DNA from: Bacillus sp. SA1-12
GTDB lineage: Bacteria > Bacillota > Bacilli > Bacillales > Bacillaceae
DNA: 64,000 nucleotides
Direction: 5' to 3'
Assembly (NCBI RefSeq): GCF_000981385.1
Contig: NZ_LATZ01000002.1
Location: 124,001-188,000, forward strand
The notes under the pieces were generated by a model, which worked only from the letters and a program-made list of their open reading frames with translations, made no database searches and was not told the origin of the DNA. A program made the translations under genes and the position numbers. This document shows positions 9,302 through 18,072 of this stretch, one piece after another (position 1 is the first letter of the stretch; every line of letters starts with the position of its first letter).

Positions 9302-9510
9302 CCTTACCTAAAAATTGCTGTAATTTGTACAAAATGATATTAAAATCCCTAACATTTAAAAGTGATCTCTTTTACTATTTCGATATGTATTAAATAAGTC
9401 CTTTCCAATTTTTATACTTAGTTTATACTTACAGTTAGGATTCATTTCTAAACTTTTAGCAGGTTTTATGATAAAATGGGCTTTCAATAGGTAAAAGGAG
9501 TTCTAAATTC

Positions 9511-9771
9511 ATGAAGTTATATACATTAATTGAATACTGTTTATTACTAATTTTGGCAGGACTATATTTCGCCTTCCTTGGTTTTCAATCAAAAGGCGCA
9601 ACCTTTATAATTGGGGTTATTTTTCTATATGTCATGATTAACATCTTTTCAAAAAGACTCCTGCCCCGGTATATTCCAGAGAATAAGCAAGTGTCGGTAT
9701 TATCATGTGTACTTTTGATTATTGGCACCGTATTTTTAACCATGCTTATCTTAACACTGCTGGCCATTTAA
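9511..9771 (+). CDS. Small membrane protein, three TM segments
   Basis: 86 aa, with hydrophobic segments at about residues 7-25, 29-46 and 61-85, and a short polar loop (KRLLPRYIPENKQ) in the middle. AAAAGGAG precedes the ATG at a normal distance. No family recognised. Its stop codon overlaps by four bases the end of the convergent DUF4349 gene. Confidence 0.6.
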   Translation: MKLYTLIEYCLLLILAGLYFAFLGFQSKGATFIIGVIFLYVMINIFSKRLLPRYIPENKQVSVLSCVLLIIGTVFLTMLILTLLAI

Positions 9772-10730
9772 TCATTTGATTGGCCAGGTGGTTTTCCTTC
9801 ATTTAGCTTACGTCTTTTCCGGATAATTAAAATAATGATTAGCAGGAGGCCTCCTAAGATAGCTAGTATCGGCAAGCTTCCTACAAAGAAGATGATAAGT
9901 GCAGAGCAAGCTTGCAATAAAAAATTGATACTGTTCATAAATTGTTCCTGCGTTCTTTCCCAAGTGTTTAACTCTTTATTTTCTAAACCAGGAACATTCA
10001 CCTTATCCTCCATTAAATGAATCGTAACCGTAGCAAGGTCTACCTTATTGTTTAAGTAGTTCATTCTCCCTTTAATTTGTTCAATTTCTTCCTGAACAGC
10101 GGCCAAATCATTTGATATCTTAAGTAAATCCTCGGTTTTTTCAGCCTTACTCATAAAGTCGAGCAAGCGAGCTTCAACGATTTGTTTTGATTTTAAACGT
10201 GCTTCAAGGTCTACATATTCTTCAGTTACATCCTGACCTGAAATAGAACGGTCATTTACCTTGGTACTTCCATTTTCAACTGCCTGTAAAAAAGACTTAA
10301 ATTGCTCCTGAGGGAGGCGCACCGTGATGGTCCCCTCTAACAATTGACGTTCTCCTGTTGTATACGAATTAGATTCAACGACATAACCATTAGCTGACTC
10401 AAGCTTCTGTTGGATAAACTCCATTGTCTTTTGATAGCTTTTTACTTCAATCGAAAGGTTTGCAGTATAGATAACCATTCGGTCGCTTTGATTTGATGTT
10501 TCTGAAATTCGTTGTTCATTTCCTTCTGCCTCTGTTCTCTCATTTGAATTCTGTGCAGCATCTTCATCAGCGTTTTCCGACTTTTCCCCTATATCTTGAG
10601 CAGTGTTGCTTTTATCTACCATTTCTCCAACTGCTTTATCTGCCTGTTTGCTTTCTTCACTAGAATTGCTGCAACCGCATATCAGTCCTATCAATAGAAT
10701 TGTCCAAGCAATCAACAACAGCTTTTTCAT
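9768..10730 (-). CDS. DUF4349 lipoprotein
   Basis: 320 aa. A lipoprotein signal peptide with lipobox LICGC is followed by a low-complexity Asp/Glu/Asn-rich linker (about residues 25-85). The DUF4349 domain contains VIYTANLSIEV, GRQ-type segments and a predicted coiled coil (about 175-225, LLKISNDLAAVQEEIEQIKG). One transmembrane helix (about 270-300) and a basic tail end the protein, so it is probably held in the membrane at both ends. Function of the family is unknown; an envelope role is inferred from topology. Confidence 0.82.
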   Translation of the reverse strand: MKKLLLIAWTILLIGLICGCSNSSEESKQADKAVGEMVDKSNTAQDIGEKSENADEDAAQNSNERTEAEGNEQRISETSNQSDRMVIYTANLSIEVKSYQKTMEFIQQKLESANGYVVESNSYTTGERQLLEGTITVRLPQEQFKSFLQAVENGSTKVNDRSISGQDVTEEYVDLEARLKSKQIVEARLLDFMSKAEKTEDLLKISNDLAAVQEEIEQIKGRMNYLNNKVDLATVTIHLMEDKVNVPGLENKELNTWERTQEQFMNSINFLLQACSALIIFFVGSLPILAILGGLLLIIILIIRKRRKLNEGKPPGQSND

Positions 10731-10831
10731 CCTGCCACACCCTTTGTATAAATTTTCCGGTATGATTAGGTAGACGTTTTATACATAAAAGGGTTACAAA
10801 TTTAAAAAGGCAAATAAGGTTATCAAAAATT

Positions 10832-10919
10832 AAAAGGCCAGAATCACGCAAGCACAATTTATGACTTTGATATACATGAAGTCATATTTATTGTGAATTT
10901 TGCTGAATTCTGACCTTTT
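10832..10919 (-). terminator. Long imperfect palindrome downstream of signal peptidase
   Basis: The ends AAAAGGCCAGAAT (10832-) and ATTCTGACCTTTT (-10919) pair, and inner segments ATGACTT / GAAGTCAT and GCACAAT / ATTGTG also pair. This gives an 88-base hairpin with arms near 40 bases. On the minus strand it ends in a T-run, so it can terminate the sipT transcript; it is much longer than an ordinary terminator. Confidence 0.55.
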
Positions 10920-10923
10920 TTAT

Positions 10924-11484
10924 TTATTCTGTTTTACTCAGATGGCCAAACGGGAAGAAAATAAATTCCGATTTACCTAAAATTCGATCTGACTCTATCA
11001 AGCCAAGTCCGTTGCGGCTATCCATGCTATTTAAGCGATTATCCCCCATAACAAAATAACTTCCTTCTGGGACCTCAATCTCTTCAAAATCATTAGTCAG
11101 GAGCATACCCATTTGTTGTGCTTCTTCTTTGTTACTCTCTAAATAGGGCTCGTTTATCACTTTACCATTGACATACACCTTACCATTTTCCGCACTAATC
11201 TTATCTCCTGGAGAGCCGATAATTCGTTTAACATAGCGTATATCTTCTTCTTTTCCTTTAATGATTACAATATCTCCTTTTTCTATTTCACCAATAAATT
11301 GCAAGGTTTTATTGACGAAAAGCCGATCTCCATCCTTTAAGGTTGGATCCATTGAAGAGCCTTCAACAAGATACGGCTCAAATAAAAAGAAACGTATAAT
11401 CATTGCCAGCCCGATTGCTAAAACAATTGCTTTTATCCATTCCCAGATCTTTGACTTTGGCGCTTCTGTTTCTGTTTGCGACAT
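10924..11484 (-). CDS. sipT: Type I signal peptidase
   Basis: 186 aa, one N-terminal membrane anchor (about residues 15-37) and an extracytoplasmic catalytic domain. The Ser/Lys dyad is visible: Ser44 in GSSMDPTL and Lys86 in RYVKRIIG. The later box MGDNRLNSMDSR is intact. The enzyme removes signal peptides from secreted proteins, probably including the nucleotidase precursor encoded here. The length fits the Bacillus SipS/SipT/SipU group. The sipT label rests on position next to fruRKA and ykpA, as recalled for B. subtilis. Confidence 0.9.
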   Translation of the reverse strand: MSQTETEAPKSKIWEWIKAIVLAIGLAMIIRFFLFEPYLVEGSSMDPTLKDGDRLFVNKTLQFIGEIEKGDIVIIKGKEEDIRYVKRIIGSPGDKISAENGKVYVNGKVINEPYLESNKEEAQQMGMLLTNDFEEIEVPEGSYFVMGDNRLNSMDSRNGLGLIESDRILGKSEFIFFPFGHLSKTE

Positions 11485-11586
11485 GATGAACCTCCTAATT
11501 TCAGTGCTCTAATTCTATTATACCTATATACAAATTTATTTGCTAAAAAATAAAAAAATCCTTTATCTTTTTTTATTAATGACAAA

Positions 11587-12285
11587 ATGAAAACAAATGG
11601 AAAAATAATCAATTCAAAGAGAGGTGGGCTAAGGAACGGAATTTGTTTTCATGTCATTCGAGGATTACATATTATAGGAGGGTTTGCTGCTCTTTTTGTT
11701 TTTTGGATTCCGATTGTTACGAAAAAAGATGGAAAGCTCCATAAGATGTTCGGCTGGCTCTACGTCAATGGTATGATTATTGTAGCAATTAGTGCTTTTT
11801 ATATGGGATTTTTCCGTATTTTTATTGATCATTCAGCAACACAAGAATTGACCTCTTTTTCCTGGCTTCTCTTTGTTATAAATATTTTAAGTTCAGCAGC
11901 ATCTTATTATGGAGTATGTGTTCTAAAATTTAAAAATCGCAAAAAATCCATTCTGATCTACTTGATTTCATTTTTCCATTATTGCTGCTTACTTCAGGTA
12001 TAGGGATTAGTATTTATGGGTTTCAAAAGACTTTCAATTACTAGCATAGTTTCCTCTAATTGGAATAGCTCTAGACATCAGTCAGCTTAAATATCCGCTG
12101 AACAAACCAAAAAGAACTATGCATTGGTGGTTTGAACATTTTTCCGGAATGCTTGCTTGTTGTATTTCCACCGTTACAGCGTTTATTGTTTTTGGTGCTC
12201 CAACGTTATTGGTCAGTAAATTATTGTGGTTTTTACCGAACACGCCAATAATAATCGGCCTAGGTTTATATAGGAATAAATTTTA
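11587..12285 (+). pseudogene. DUF2306-like membrane protein, frameshifted
   Basis: The first 138 codons (to 12003) encode membrane segments with HIIGGFAALFVFWIPIV and KLHKMFGWLYVNGM, as in DUF2306-type proteins. A frameshift near 11985 moves the continuation (LLLTSGIGISIYGFQK) to another frame. A second shift before 12060 leads to IGIALDISQLKYPL and MHWWFEHFSGML, which belong to the same protein. At least two frameshifts break the gene. The frame carrying the 3' end runs on towards the following terminator, so the original stop is also lost. Sequencing error at both sites is less likely. Confidence 0.72.
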
Positions 12286-12333
12286 CCAATCAAAAAATGC
12301 ACGTTTATACATCTCATACATGTGTTTAAATCA

Positions 12334-12363
12334 TGAAAAAGGTGCAAAAGTGCACCTTTTTCA
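12334..12363. terminator. Bidirectional intrinsic terminator
   Basis: TGAAAAAGGTGCA (12334-12346) and TGCACCTTTTTCA (12351-12363) are perfect 13-base inverted arms with a 4-base loop. A/T runs on both sides serve ohr from the right and the broken gene from the left. Confidence 0.85.
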
Positions 12364-12368
12364 TTTAT

Positions 12369-12803
12369 TTACTCCACTACCTCCAATGTTACATCAATAT
12401 TCCCTCTAGTCGCTTTTGAATATGGACATAAATCATGTGCTATATGGACGATACCATCCAGTTTGTTCTTTTCAATTCCAGAACCTTTAACTTGTAACGT
12501 TACGGCTAATTTAAAGCCTTGATCTGCTTCATCCTTTAATAAACTTACATTTGCCGTTACTTCTGAATCAAATTGCACTTTTTCCTTTTTAGCCATAAGC
12601 TGTAATGCACCATCAAAGCACGCAGCATATCCTGCTGCAAAAAGCTCCTCAGGATTTGTTGCTTCTGGCAACTCCTTTGATCTTGGGGTGCCGGGCATTG
12701 CAATATCTAAGTCAAAATTTCCGTCAGAGGATGTTACATGTCCTTCCCGGCCGCCAACGGCAGTAACTTTTGCTGTAAATAATGATTTTGACACAGTGAT
12801 CAT
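12369..12803 (-). CDS. ohr: Organic hydroperoxide resistance protein Ohr
   Basis: 144 aa thiol peroxidase of the Ohr/OsmC family that reduces organic and fatty-acid hydroperoxides in the cytoplasm. The two reactive cysteines are in AACFDGAL (Cys62) and HDLCPYSK (Cys126). The ATG at 12803 directly abuts GAAGGG. A GTG three codons later (12794) has a better RBS distance and may be the true start. No OhrR-type regulator lies beside it and no OhrR operator was recognised. Confidence 0.92.
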   Translation of the reverse strand: MITVSKSLFTAKVTAVGGREGHVTSSDGNFDLDIAMPGTPRSKELPEATNPEELFAAGYAACFDGALQLMAKKEKVQFDSEVTANVSLLKDEADQGFKLAVTLQVKGSGIEKNKLDGIVHIAHDLCPYSKATRGNIDVTLEVVE

Positions 12804-12966
12804 CCCTTCTATATTATTTTTCCTTTATAGACTTTACCCTTTTTTATTCATTTTAATCGAATGTTTTCCTTTCCTGATGTTATGAGCTAACACTTTGTTT
12901 GGGATTTAGGATTCTCGTGTTTCTGTTCATTAATAGTTAGTATTTTTACAATAAGCTTTAACACGT

Positions 12967-13009
12967 AAAAAGCTGATTAAAACGAAAGTTAACTTCATTC
13001 TAATCAGCT
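12967..13009 (-). terminator. Terminator of the fru operon
   Basis: AGCTGATTA (12971-12979) and TAATCAGCT (13001-13009) pair, with the inner GAAAGTTAACTTC partly self-pairing, followed on the minus strand by TTTTACG. Confidence 0.75.
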
Positions 13010-13022
13010 CAGTATAAAAAAT

Positions 13023-14882
13023 TTATTCTCTAACTTGTTTTTTCAATAATCCCAGCAGAATAGCTGTGACAATAGCACCAATGACAATCGCCAGCAAATA
13101 AAGCAGAGGATTTCCTTCCACTAATGGAATAACGAATGCTCCTCCATGCGGAGCTCGTAAACCATTTCCAAAGAACATAGCTAAAGCACCAGCAACCGCT
13201 GAACCGGCAACTATTGAAGGAATAACGCGGCCTGGATCTGAAGCCGCAAATGGGATTGCGCCTTCAGTAATAAAGGAAGCCCCCATGATATAGCAAGTAA
13301 TACCTGCTTCACGTTCACGTTTTGTAAATTTACTGCGGAAAAATGTTGTTGCAAGTGCAATACCTAATGGAGGTACCATCCCACCAGCCATAACAGCTGC
13401 ATGTGGTGCAAAATTACCTGAATCGATCATGGCAATACCGAATGTAAACGCAGCTTTATTAATTGGACCACCCATATCAATTGCCATCATTCCCCCAAGA
13501 ATCAATCCAAGAAGAACTAAATTACCTGTGCCTAATCCGCCTAAAAACTCACTAATTTGTGTGTTTAATGCACTTACTGGTTTATTAACAACAAAAAACA
13601 TAATCATTCCGACACTGAAAATGCTAAGAACTGGATATAAGAGCACCGGCTTAATGCCTTCCAATGATGAAGGCAAACCTGATAATAATTTTTTCAGTAG
13701 AACGACAATATACCCCGCTAAAAATCCTGCGATTAAACCACCTAAAAACCCCGCTCCACCTTGTGCAGCCATAAACCCGCCAACCATACCCGGTGCCAAA
13801 CCTGGACGATCCGCGATACTTAAAGCAATAAATCCTGCTAACACTGGAACCATCAGTCCAAATGCATTTCCCCCGCCAATCGTACTTAATGCTTCCGCAA
13901 AAGCGTTATACGTTTCATGAGTTGGGTCTGATGCATGGATACCAAACATAAATGAAATCGCAATTAAAATACCTCCGCCGACAACAAACGGCAGCATGTT
14001 TGAAACACCATTCATTAAATGTTTATAAAAACCAGTTCTTTCTCCGCCGCGATCTTCTTTTCTTGTCTCACCGCTGCCTTGATAGATGACTGCATCTTGT
14101 TTTAACGCACGCTCGATTAATTCTTTAGGCTTACGAATCCCGTCTGCTACAGGTACTATGATAACATGTTTCCCTTTAAAACGTTCCATCTCCACCTGCT
14201 TATCGGCTGCAACAATAATCGCGGTTGCTTCTTGAATTTCAGCATCTGTTAAAACATTTTTCGCACCGCCTGAACCGTTTGTCTCTACCTTGATAGAGAC
14301 GTTCATTTCTTTTGCTTTTTCCTTTAAGGAATCAGCAGCCATATACGTATGTGCGATTCCAGTTGGACAAGCTGTAACAGCTAATATTTTGCCGGTACTT
14401 GACTCATTTACTACTGCTTCTTCATCTTTTTCATCATATTGATCAATAATGTCCAACACTTCACTAGCTGTATTGGCTGCTAATAACCGATCTCTCACTT
14501 CTTGTTTCATTAGGATGGAAGAAAGCTTGGATAACGCTTCTAAATGGGTATTATTTGCACCTTCAGACGCAGCAATCATAAAAAACAGATAGCTTGGCTT
14601 CCCATCAAGTGCCTCATAATCAACACCGCCATTTGAACGGCCAAATACAATGGCTGGATGCAAAACGGCATTTGTCTTTGCATGCGGGATTGCAATTCCA
14701 TCACCAATCCCAGTTGTGCTTTGTTGTTCACGAGCCATTACTGCTTGTTGATATCCTGCTTTATCGGAAAGCTTACCTGCCTTGTCTAAAACATCAACTA
14801 GTTCACCTATTACATTTGCTTTTGATGTTGAATGGAGGTCAAGCTTTATCGTTTCTTTTGTCAAAAGTTCTGTAATTCTCAT
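13023..14882 (-). CDS. fruA: PTS fructose transporter, EIIABC
   Basis: 619 aa fused permease that imports fructose and phosphorylates it to fructose 1-phosphate. EIIA (residues 1-145) has the phosphorylated His67 in GIAIPHAKT. EIIB (about 163-255) has Cys172 in TACPTGIAHTY. EIIC (about 285-615) is polytopic, with DMGGPINKAAFTF and the late PFAASDPGRVIPS characteristic of the fructose subfamily. It is the last gene of fruR-fruK-fruA, 13 bases after fruK, and is followed by a terminator. Length and domain order agree with Bacillus FruA. Confidence 0.95.
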   Translation of the reverse strand: MRITELLTKETIKLDLHSTSKANVIGELVDVLDKAGKLSDKAGYQQAVMAREQQSTTGIGDGIAIPHAKTNAVLHPAIVFGRSNGGVDYEALDGKPSYLFFMIAASEGANNTHLEALSKLSSILMKQEVRDRLLAANTASEVLDIIDQYDEKDEEAVVNESSTGKILAVTACPTGIAHTYMAADSLKEKAKEMNVSIKVETNGSGGAKNVLTDAEIQEATAIIVAADKQVEMERFKGKHVIIVPVADGIRKPKELIERALKQDAVIYQGSGETRKEDRGGERTGFYKHLMNGVSNMLPFVVGGGILIAISFMFGIHASDPTHETYNAFAEALSTIGGGNAFGLMVPVLAGFIALSIADRPGLAPGMVGGFMAAQGGAGFLGGLIAGFLAGYIVVLLKKLLSGLPSSLEGIKPVLLYPVLSIFSVGMIMFFVVNKPVSALNTQISEFLGGLGTGNLVLLGLILGGMMAIDMGGPINKAAFTFGIAMIDSGNFAPHAAVMAGGMVPPLGIALATTFFRSKFTKREREAGITCYIMGASFITEGAIPFAASDPGRVIPSIVAGSAVAGALAMFFGNGLRAPHGGAFVIPLVEGNPLLYLLAIVIGAIVTAILLGLLKKQVRE

Positions 14883-14895
14883 TGTATTTCCCCCT

Positions 14896-15807
14896 CTATC
14901 CCTTTATTACTTCGACCTGTGGCAGTAACTCTTCAATTTTTTCTTTTGTACAAAGCTCCATCGAGAAGGCTGTTGCACTCCCTGCAGTTACACCAAGTTT
15001 AAATGCTTCTTCCATTGGGTAATTTTTTTGCAGAGCGCTTAAAAAACCTCCTACAACCGAATCTCCTGCACCTACGGAATTAAGAACCTTTCCTTTCGGT
15101 ACATTTGCTGTAAGACTTGTCCTTTCAGTGATAAGCAAGGCTCCCTTTTCTGCCATTGAAACTATGACATGCTTTACACCTTGCTCGACCAATTTCTTTC
15201 CATATTTGAGAGCATCCTCTACTGTTCGGATATCTGTCTGAAACAACTCACCAAGCTCATGATGATTTGGTTTTATTAAATAAGGCTTTTCTGAAATGAC
15301 TTCTTTTAGAGCTTCACCAGAAACATCCGCAACAACTTTTATTTGTTTTTCTTTACATAATGCGATGATTTCTTTATAAATTGATGCCGGTAAAGTCCCT
15401 GGTATACTGCCTGCCAAAACGACGATATCTTCTTCAGTCATTTTTTGAAATACAGCTAAAAATTCTGCTAGCTGCTCATCTGTAATACTTGGACCAAGTC
15501 CATTGATTTCTGTTTCTACTTCTGTCTTTAATTTAATGTTAATCCTTGAATCACCAGAAACCTTTACGAAATTAGTTTGGATATTTTCAGCAATTAAAAA
15601 ATCCTCGACAAATTTCCCTGTAAAACCGCCGATAAATCCTAATGCTTTTGTTTCAACCCCTAATCGTTGCATGACCCTTGATACATTGATCCCTTTTCCC
15701 CCAGGAAACTTTGTATCCGCAACTGTGCGGTTTAATGACCCTATTTCAAATTGATCAACCTCTACGATGTAATCAACAGATGGATTTAATGTCACGGTAT
15801 AAATCAT
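14896..15807 (-). CDS. fruK: 1-phosphofructokinase
   Basis: 303 aa PfkB/ribokinase-family enzyme that converts fructose 1-phosphate to fructose 1,6-bisphosphate, feeding glycolysis. The N-terminal PfkB signature is in PGGKGINVSRVMQRLG (about residues 36-51), and the C-terminal signature with the catalytic Asp is in NSVGAGDSVVGGFL (about 242-255). Its start overlaps the fruR stop by four bases, implying translational coupling. Confidence 0.95.
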   Translation of the reverse strand: MIYTVTLNPSVDYIVEVDQFEIGSLNRTVADTKFPGGKGINVSRVMQRLGVETKALGFIGGFTGKFVEDFLIAENIQTNFVKVSGDSRINIKLKTEVETEINGLGPSITDEQLAEFLAVFQKMTEEDIVVLAGSIPGTLPASIYKEIIALCKEKQIKVVADVSGEALKEVISEKPYLIKPNHHELGELFQTDIRTVEDALKYGKKLVEQGVKHVIVSMAEKGALLITERTSLTANVPKGKVLNSVGAGDSVVGGFLSALQKNYPMEEAFKLGVTAGSATAFSMELCTKEKIEELLPQVEVIKG

Positions 15808-16559
15808 TCATTCACGACCTTTATTTCTGTATTTTTCCCATAGGAGTTCAGGATGTCTTTGTCTACATCATCCGTAATTATTTTCGCCTCAGACAGCTCT
15901 GCTATGTTTGAAAAAGAAATCTCGCCAAATTTCGAATGATCAGCGAGCACATATTTTTCTCTTGATAACAGGAGAGCAGTCATTTTAATTGCAGCTTCCT
16001 CTGGATCCGGTGTTGTAAACCCCAGTTCAATATGGATGCCATTAACACCTAAAAAGCATTTATCAAAACGGTATTGTTCAAGGGCTGTCATGGCTCCCCG
16101 ACCAATCATGGCGCCTGTCAGAGGCTTTATATATCCACCGATTAAATACGTCTTTATTCCTTTATTCATAAGTGGCTCAATAAGGGTAAGTCCATTTGTT
16201 ACAACCACAATTTCCTTGCCATTTGGAAGAAACTCAACCATTTGAAGAGTGGTCGTTCCAGCATCCATATAAATACAATCACCCTCTTCAACTAAGGATG
16301 CCGCTTCTTGTGCAATCCTTTTCTTTTCATGAAGGTTTTTGGCTGATTTTTCAATGATATTTGGTTCTCTTAGTTTTCCTTGGAGGAGTGCTGCTCCGCC
16401 ATGAATTCTTTTTAAATACTTTTCTTCTTCTAATTGTGTTAAATCACGTCTTATTGTTGATTCAGAGGAGTTTGTTAAATCTACAAGCTCTTGAATCTTG
16501 ACTGACTGTTTTTCTTTTAAGACATCTAAAATGATCCGATGCCGTTCAGGGGTTAACAT
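15804..16559 (-). CDS. fruR: DeoR-family repressor of the fructose operon
   Basis: 251 aa. The N-terminal DeoR helix-turn-helix (about residues 6-57) includes VKIQELVDLTNSSESTIRRD and IHGGAAL. The C-terminal half is a sugar-phosphate isomerase-like sensor domain with IYMDAGTTTLQM and the later KCFLGVNGIH. FruR-type repressors release DNA when fructose 1-phosphate (or the bisphosphate) accumulates. It is the first gene of the operon and probably autoregulated, given the tandem repeats over its own promoter. Confidence 0.92.
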   Translation of the reverse strand: MLTPERHRIILDVLKEKQSVKIQELVDLTNSSESTIRRDLTQLEEEKYLKRIHGGAALLQGKLREPNIIEKSAKNLHEKKRIAQEAASLVEEGDCIYMDAGTTTLQMVEFLPNGKEIVVVTNGLTLIEPLMNKGIKTYLIGGYIKPLTGAMIGRGAMTALEQYRFDKCFLGVNGIHIELGFTTPDPEEAAIKMTALLLSREKYVLADHSKFGEISFSNIAELSEAKIITDDVDKDILNSYGKNTEIKVVNE

Positions 16560-16578
16560 GAATCACACCTTCCTTTTG

Positions 16579-16593
16579 TTGTAAGCGAATACA
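16579..16593. promoter_or_regulatory. Consensus cre box before fruR
   Basis: TTGTAAGCGAATACA matches the CcpA-binding consensus WTGNAARCGNWWWCA at all 15 positions. It lies between the predicted fruR -10 element and the start codon, so CcpA would block elongation or initiation when preferred sugars are present. Confidence 0.8.
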
Positions 16594-16610
16594 ATCTCCC
16601 TTACACATTC

Positions 16611-16639
16611 ATTATACTGTCGGATTCAGTCAAAATCAA
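16611..16639 (-). promoter_or_regulatory. SigA-type promoter of fruRKA
   Basis: On the minus strand, -35 TTGATT (16639-16634), a 17-base spacer and -10 TATAAT (16616-16611). Confidence 0.7.
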
Positions 16640-16688
16640 TCACATTTTATCAAAAACTATCATTTTCCAATCAAAAATTACTATTTTC
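16630..16688. promoter_or_regulatory. Three tandem FruR-like operator repeats
   Basis: Repeat units ATCAAAAACTATCATTTTC (16649-16667) and ATCAAAAATTACTATTTTC (16670-16688) are 21 bases apart. A third weaker unit TCAAAATCAATCACATTTT (16630-16648) overlaps the -35 box. Regular helical spacing and A/T-rich TTTTTGAT cores suit a DeoR-family repressor; assignment to FruR is inferred from position. Confidence 0.55.
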
Positions 16689-16721
16689 TATTATTTCTAA
16701 ATTACTAGATAACAAATGAGG

Positions 16722-16741
16722 AAGCGCCACAAACAGCGCTT
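16722..16741. other. Short hairpin in the fruR-yknZ intergenic region
   Basis: AAGCGC (16722-16727) and GCGCTT (16736-16741) form a small stem. The role is unclear; it lacks a clear U-tract. The rest of 16560-16875 is occupied by the fru control sites and the ykn terminator. Confidence 0.3.
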
Positions 16742-16810
16742 TAGTATTTGTTGTTCCTTGCTTAAGATAAAAATTAAGTATAAAAACTCAAGCTATCCTA
16801 CTTGAAAATA

Positions 16811-16866
16811 AAAAAACTCCTTTCAAATCAACCGCTTTTTGGAAAAGCAGTTGATCCAAAAGGAGA
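16811..16866 (-). terminator. Terminator of yknWXYZ
   Basis: On the minus strand CTCCTTTTGGATCAACTGC pairs with GC-GGTTGATT...AAAGGAG, followed by seven T. Strong intrinsic terminator at the operon end. Confidence 0.85.
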
Positions 16867-16875
16867 TTTCCTATT

Positions 16876-18069
16876 TTATTCATATCGAAGTGACTCAATT
16901 GGACTTAATCGTGCTGCTTTATTTGCAGGGAGCATGCCAAACACTACACCAATTAGCATCGAGAATAAAAGTCCTCCTAAAACTATCTGCCACGAGATAA
17001 GCGGCGGCCATCCAGCAAATATAGAAACGATATTTGCAGCAACAGCACCCAAAATAATCCCAACAATCCCGCCAATTAATGTTAATGTGACGGATTCAAT
17101 CAGAAACTGGGTTAAAATTTGACGTTTTGTTGCACCTAATGCTTTTCTAATACCAATTTCCCTTGTTCGCTCTGTGACAGAAACAAGCATGATATTCATT
17201 ACACCAATCCCGCCAACGATTAGAGATATTCCTGCGATTGAACCAATAATTAAGGTCATAATGGTTGTAATTTGCCCAATTCCTGCCGCCATTTCTTCCA
17301 TATTAAACACTTTGTAAGACTCTTCTGTGTTATGTGCAATATTTAATGTACGAGTCGCTTTTTCTCCAGCTTCTTTGATTACATCCGAATCAGTCGCTTG
17401 GAGAGTAATTTGATTATAATCATTAATACCGAAAGATGATCGAAACGTATTCCAAGGCATGTAAATTTCCATTGTACCGAAGGCAAAAAGACCAGTAGGC
17501 TTCTCCAATACTCCAACAATTTCAATAGGCTGGCCTTTTACCCAGATAACTTCACCTATGGGATCATCTTTAACAAATAATTCATTCCTTAATTCATCAC
17601 TTATAACACCTACACGTGTGCCTCCAATAAAGTCTGCTTCAACAAGATGTCTGCCTGACTTGATGTTTAATTGATTCACCTCGATATATGCCTGGTTTAC
17701 CCCGTATACACTCGTATCCATTGTTTCTTCGCGATATCTGGTAGAAAATAATTCAGTAGATGATGCCACTACCTTTTTCACTTCTGGTATATTGTTCAAA
17801 GCAGCAACATCATCCTGTGTAAAAGCAGCATTCATATATGCGTTTGGATTTGACATTAATTCCTCTTCACTAGGTTCATAGTAAACTTCAATCGTATTTC
17901 CTGGGCCAGTAATTGATGTTTTTAATAATTGTTCCCCGCCCTGGCCAATGGCAACGACCAAAATAACCGAGGCCACACCAATAATGATTCCCAACATTGT
18001 TAGAATAGATCTCAATTTATGAGCAAGCACAGAGCTTAAGGCCATTTTTATATTTTCTACTAAACTCAT
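16876..18069 (-). CDS. yknZ: MacB-like ABC transporter permease YknZ
   Basis: 397 aa. One N-terminal TM (about residues 22-42), a large extracytoplasmic MacB domain (about 50-260) and three C-terminal TM segments with the FtsX/MacB motif (TERTREIGIRKALGATKRQI, about 300-320). Together with YknY it forms a type VII (mechanotransmission) ABC system. In B. subtilis YknWXYZ protects against the cannibalism toxin SdpC. Three bases separate it from yknY. No sdp genes were seen in the window, so the substrate here is open. Confidence 0.88.
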   Translation of the reverse strand: MSLVENIKMALSSVLAHKLRSILTMLGIIIGVASVILVVAIGQGGEQLLKTSITGPGNTIEVYYEPSEEELMSNPNAYMNAAFTQDDVAALNNIPEVKKVVASSTELFSTRYREETMDTSVYGVNQAYIEVNQLNIKSGRHLVEADFIGGTRVGVISDELRNELFVKDDPIGEVIWVKGQPIEIVGVLEKPTGLFAFGTMEIYMPWNTFRSSFGINDYNQITLQATDSDVIKEAGEKATRTLNIAHNTEESYKVFNMEEMAAGIGQITTIMTLIIGSIAGISLIVGGIGVMNIMLVSVTERTREIGIRKALGATKRQILTQFLIESVTLTLIGGIVGIILGAVAANIVSIFAGWPPLISWQIVLGGLLFSMLIGVVFGMLPANKAARLSPIESLRYE

Positions 18070-18072
18070 GCT

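Noticed and set aside
13429..13920. 163-aa plus-strand frame inside fruA
   Set aside because: Antisense to an intact PTS gene, Pro/Asn-rich composition and no RBS.
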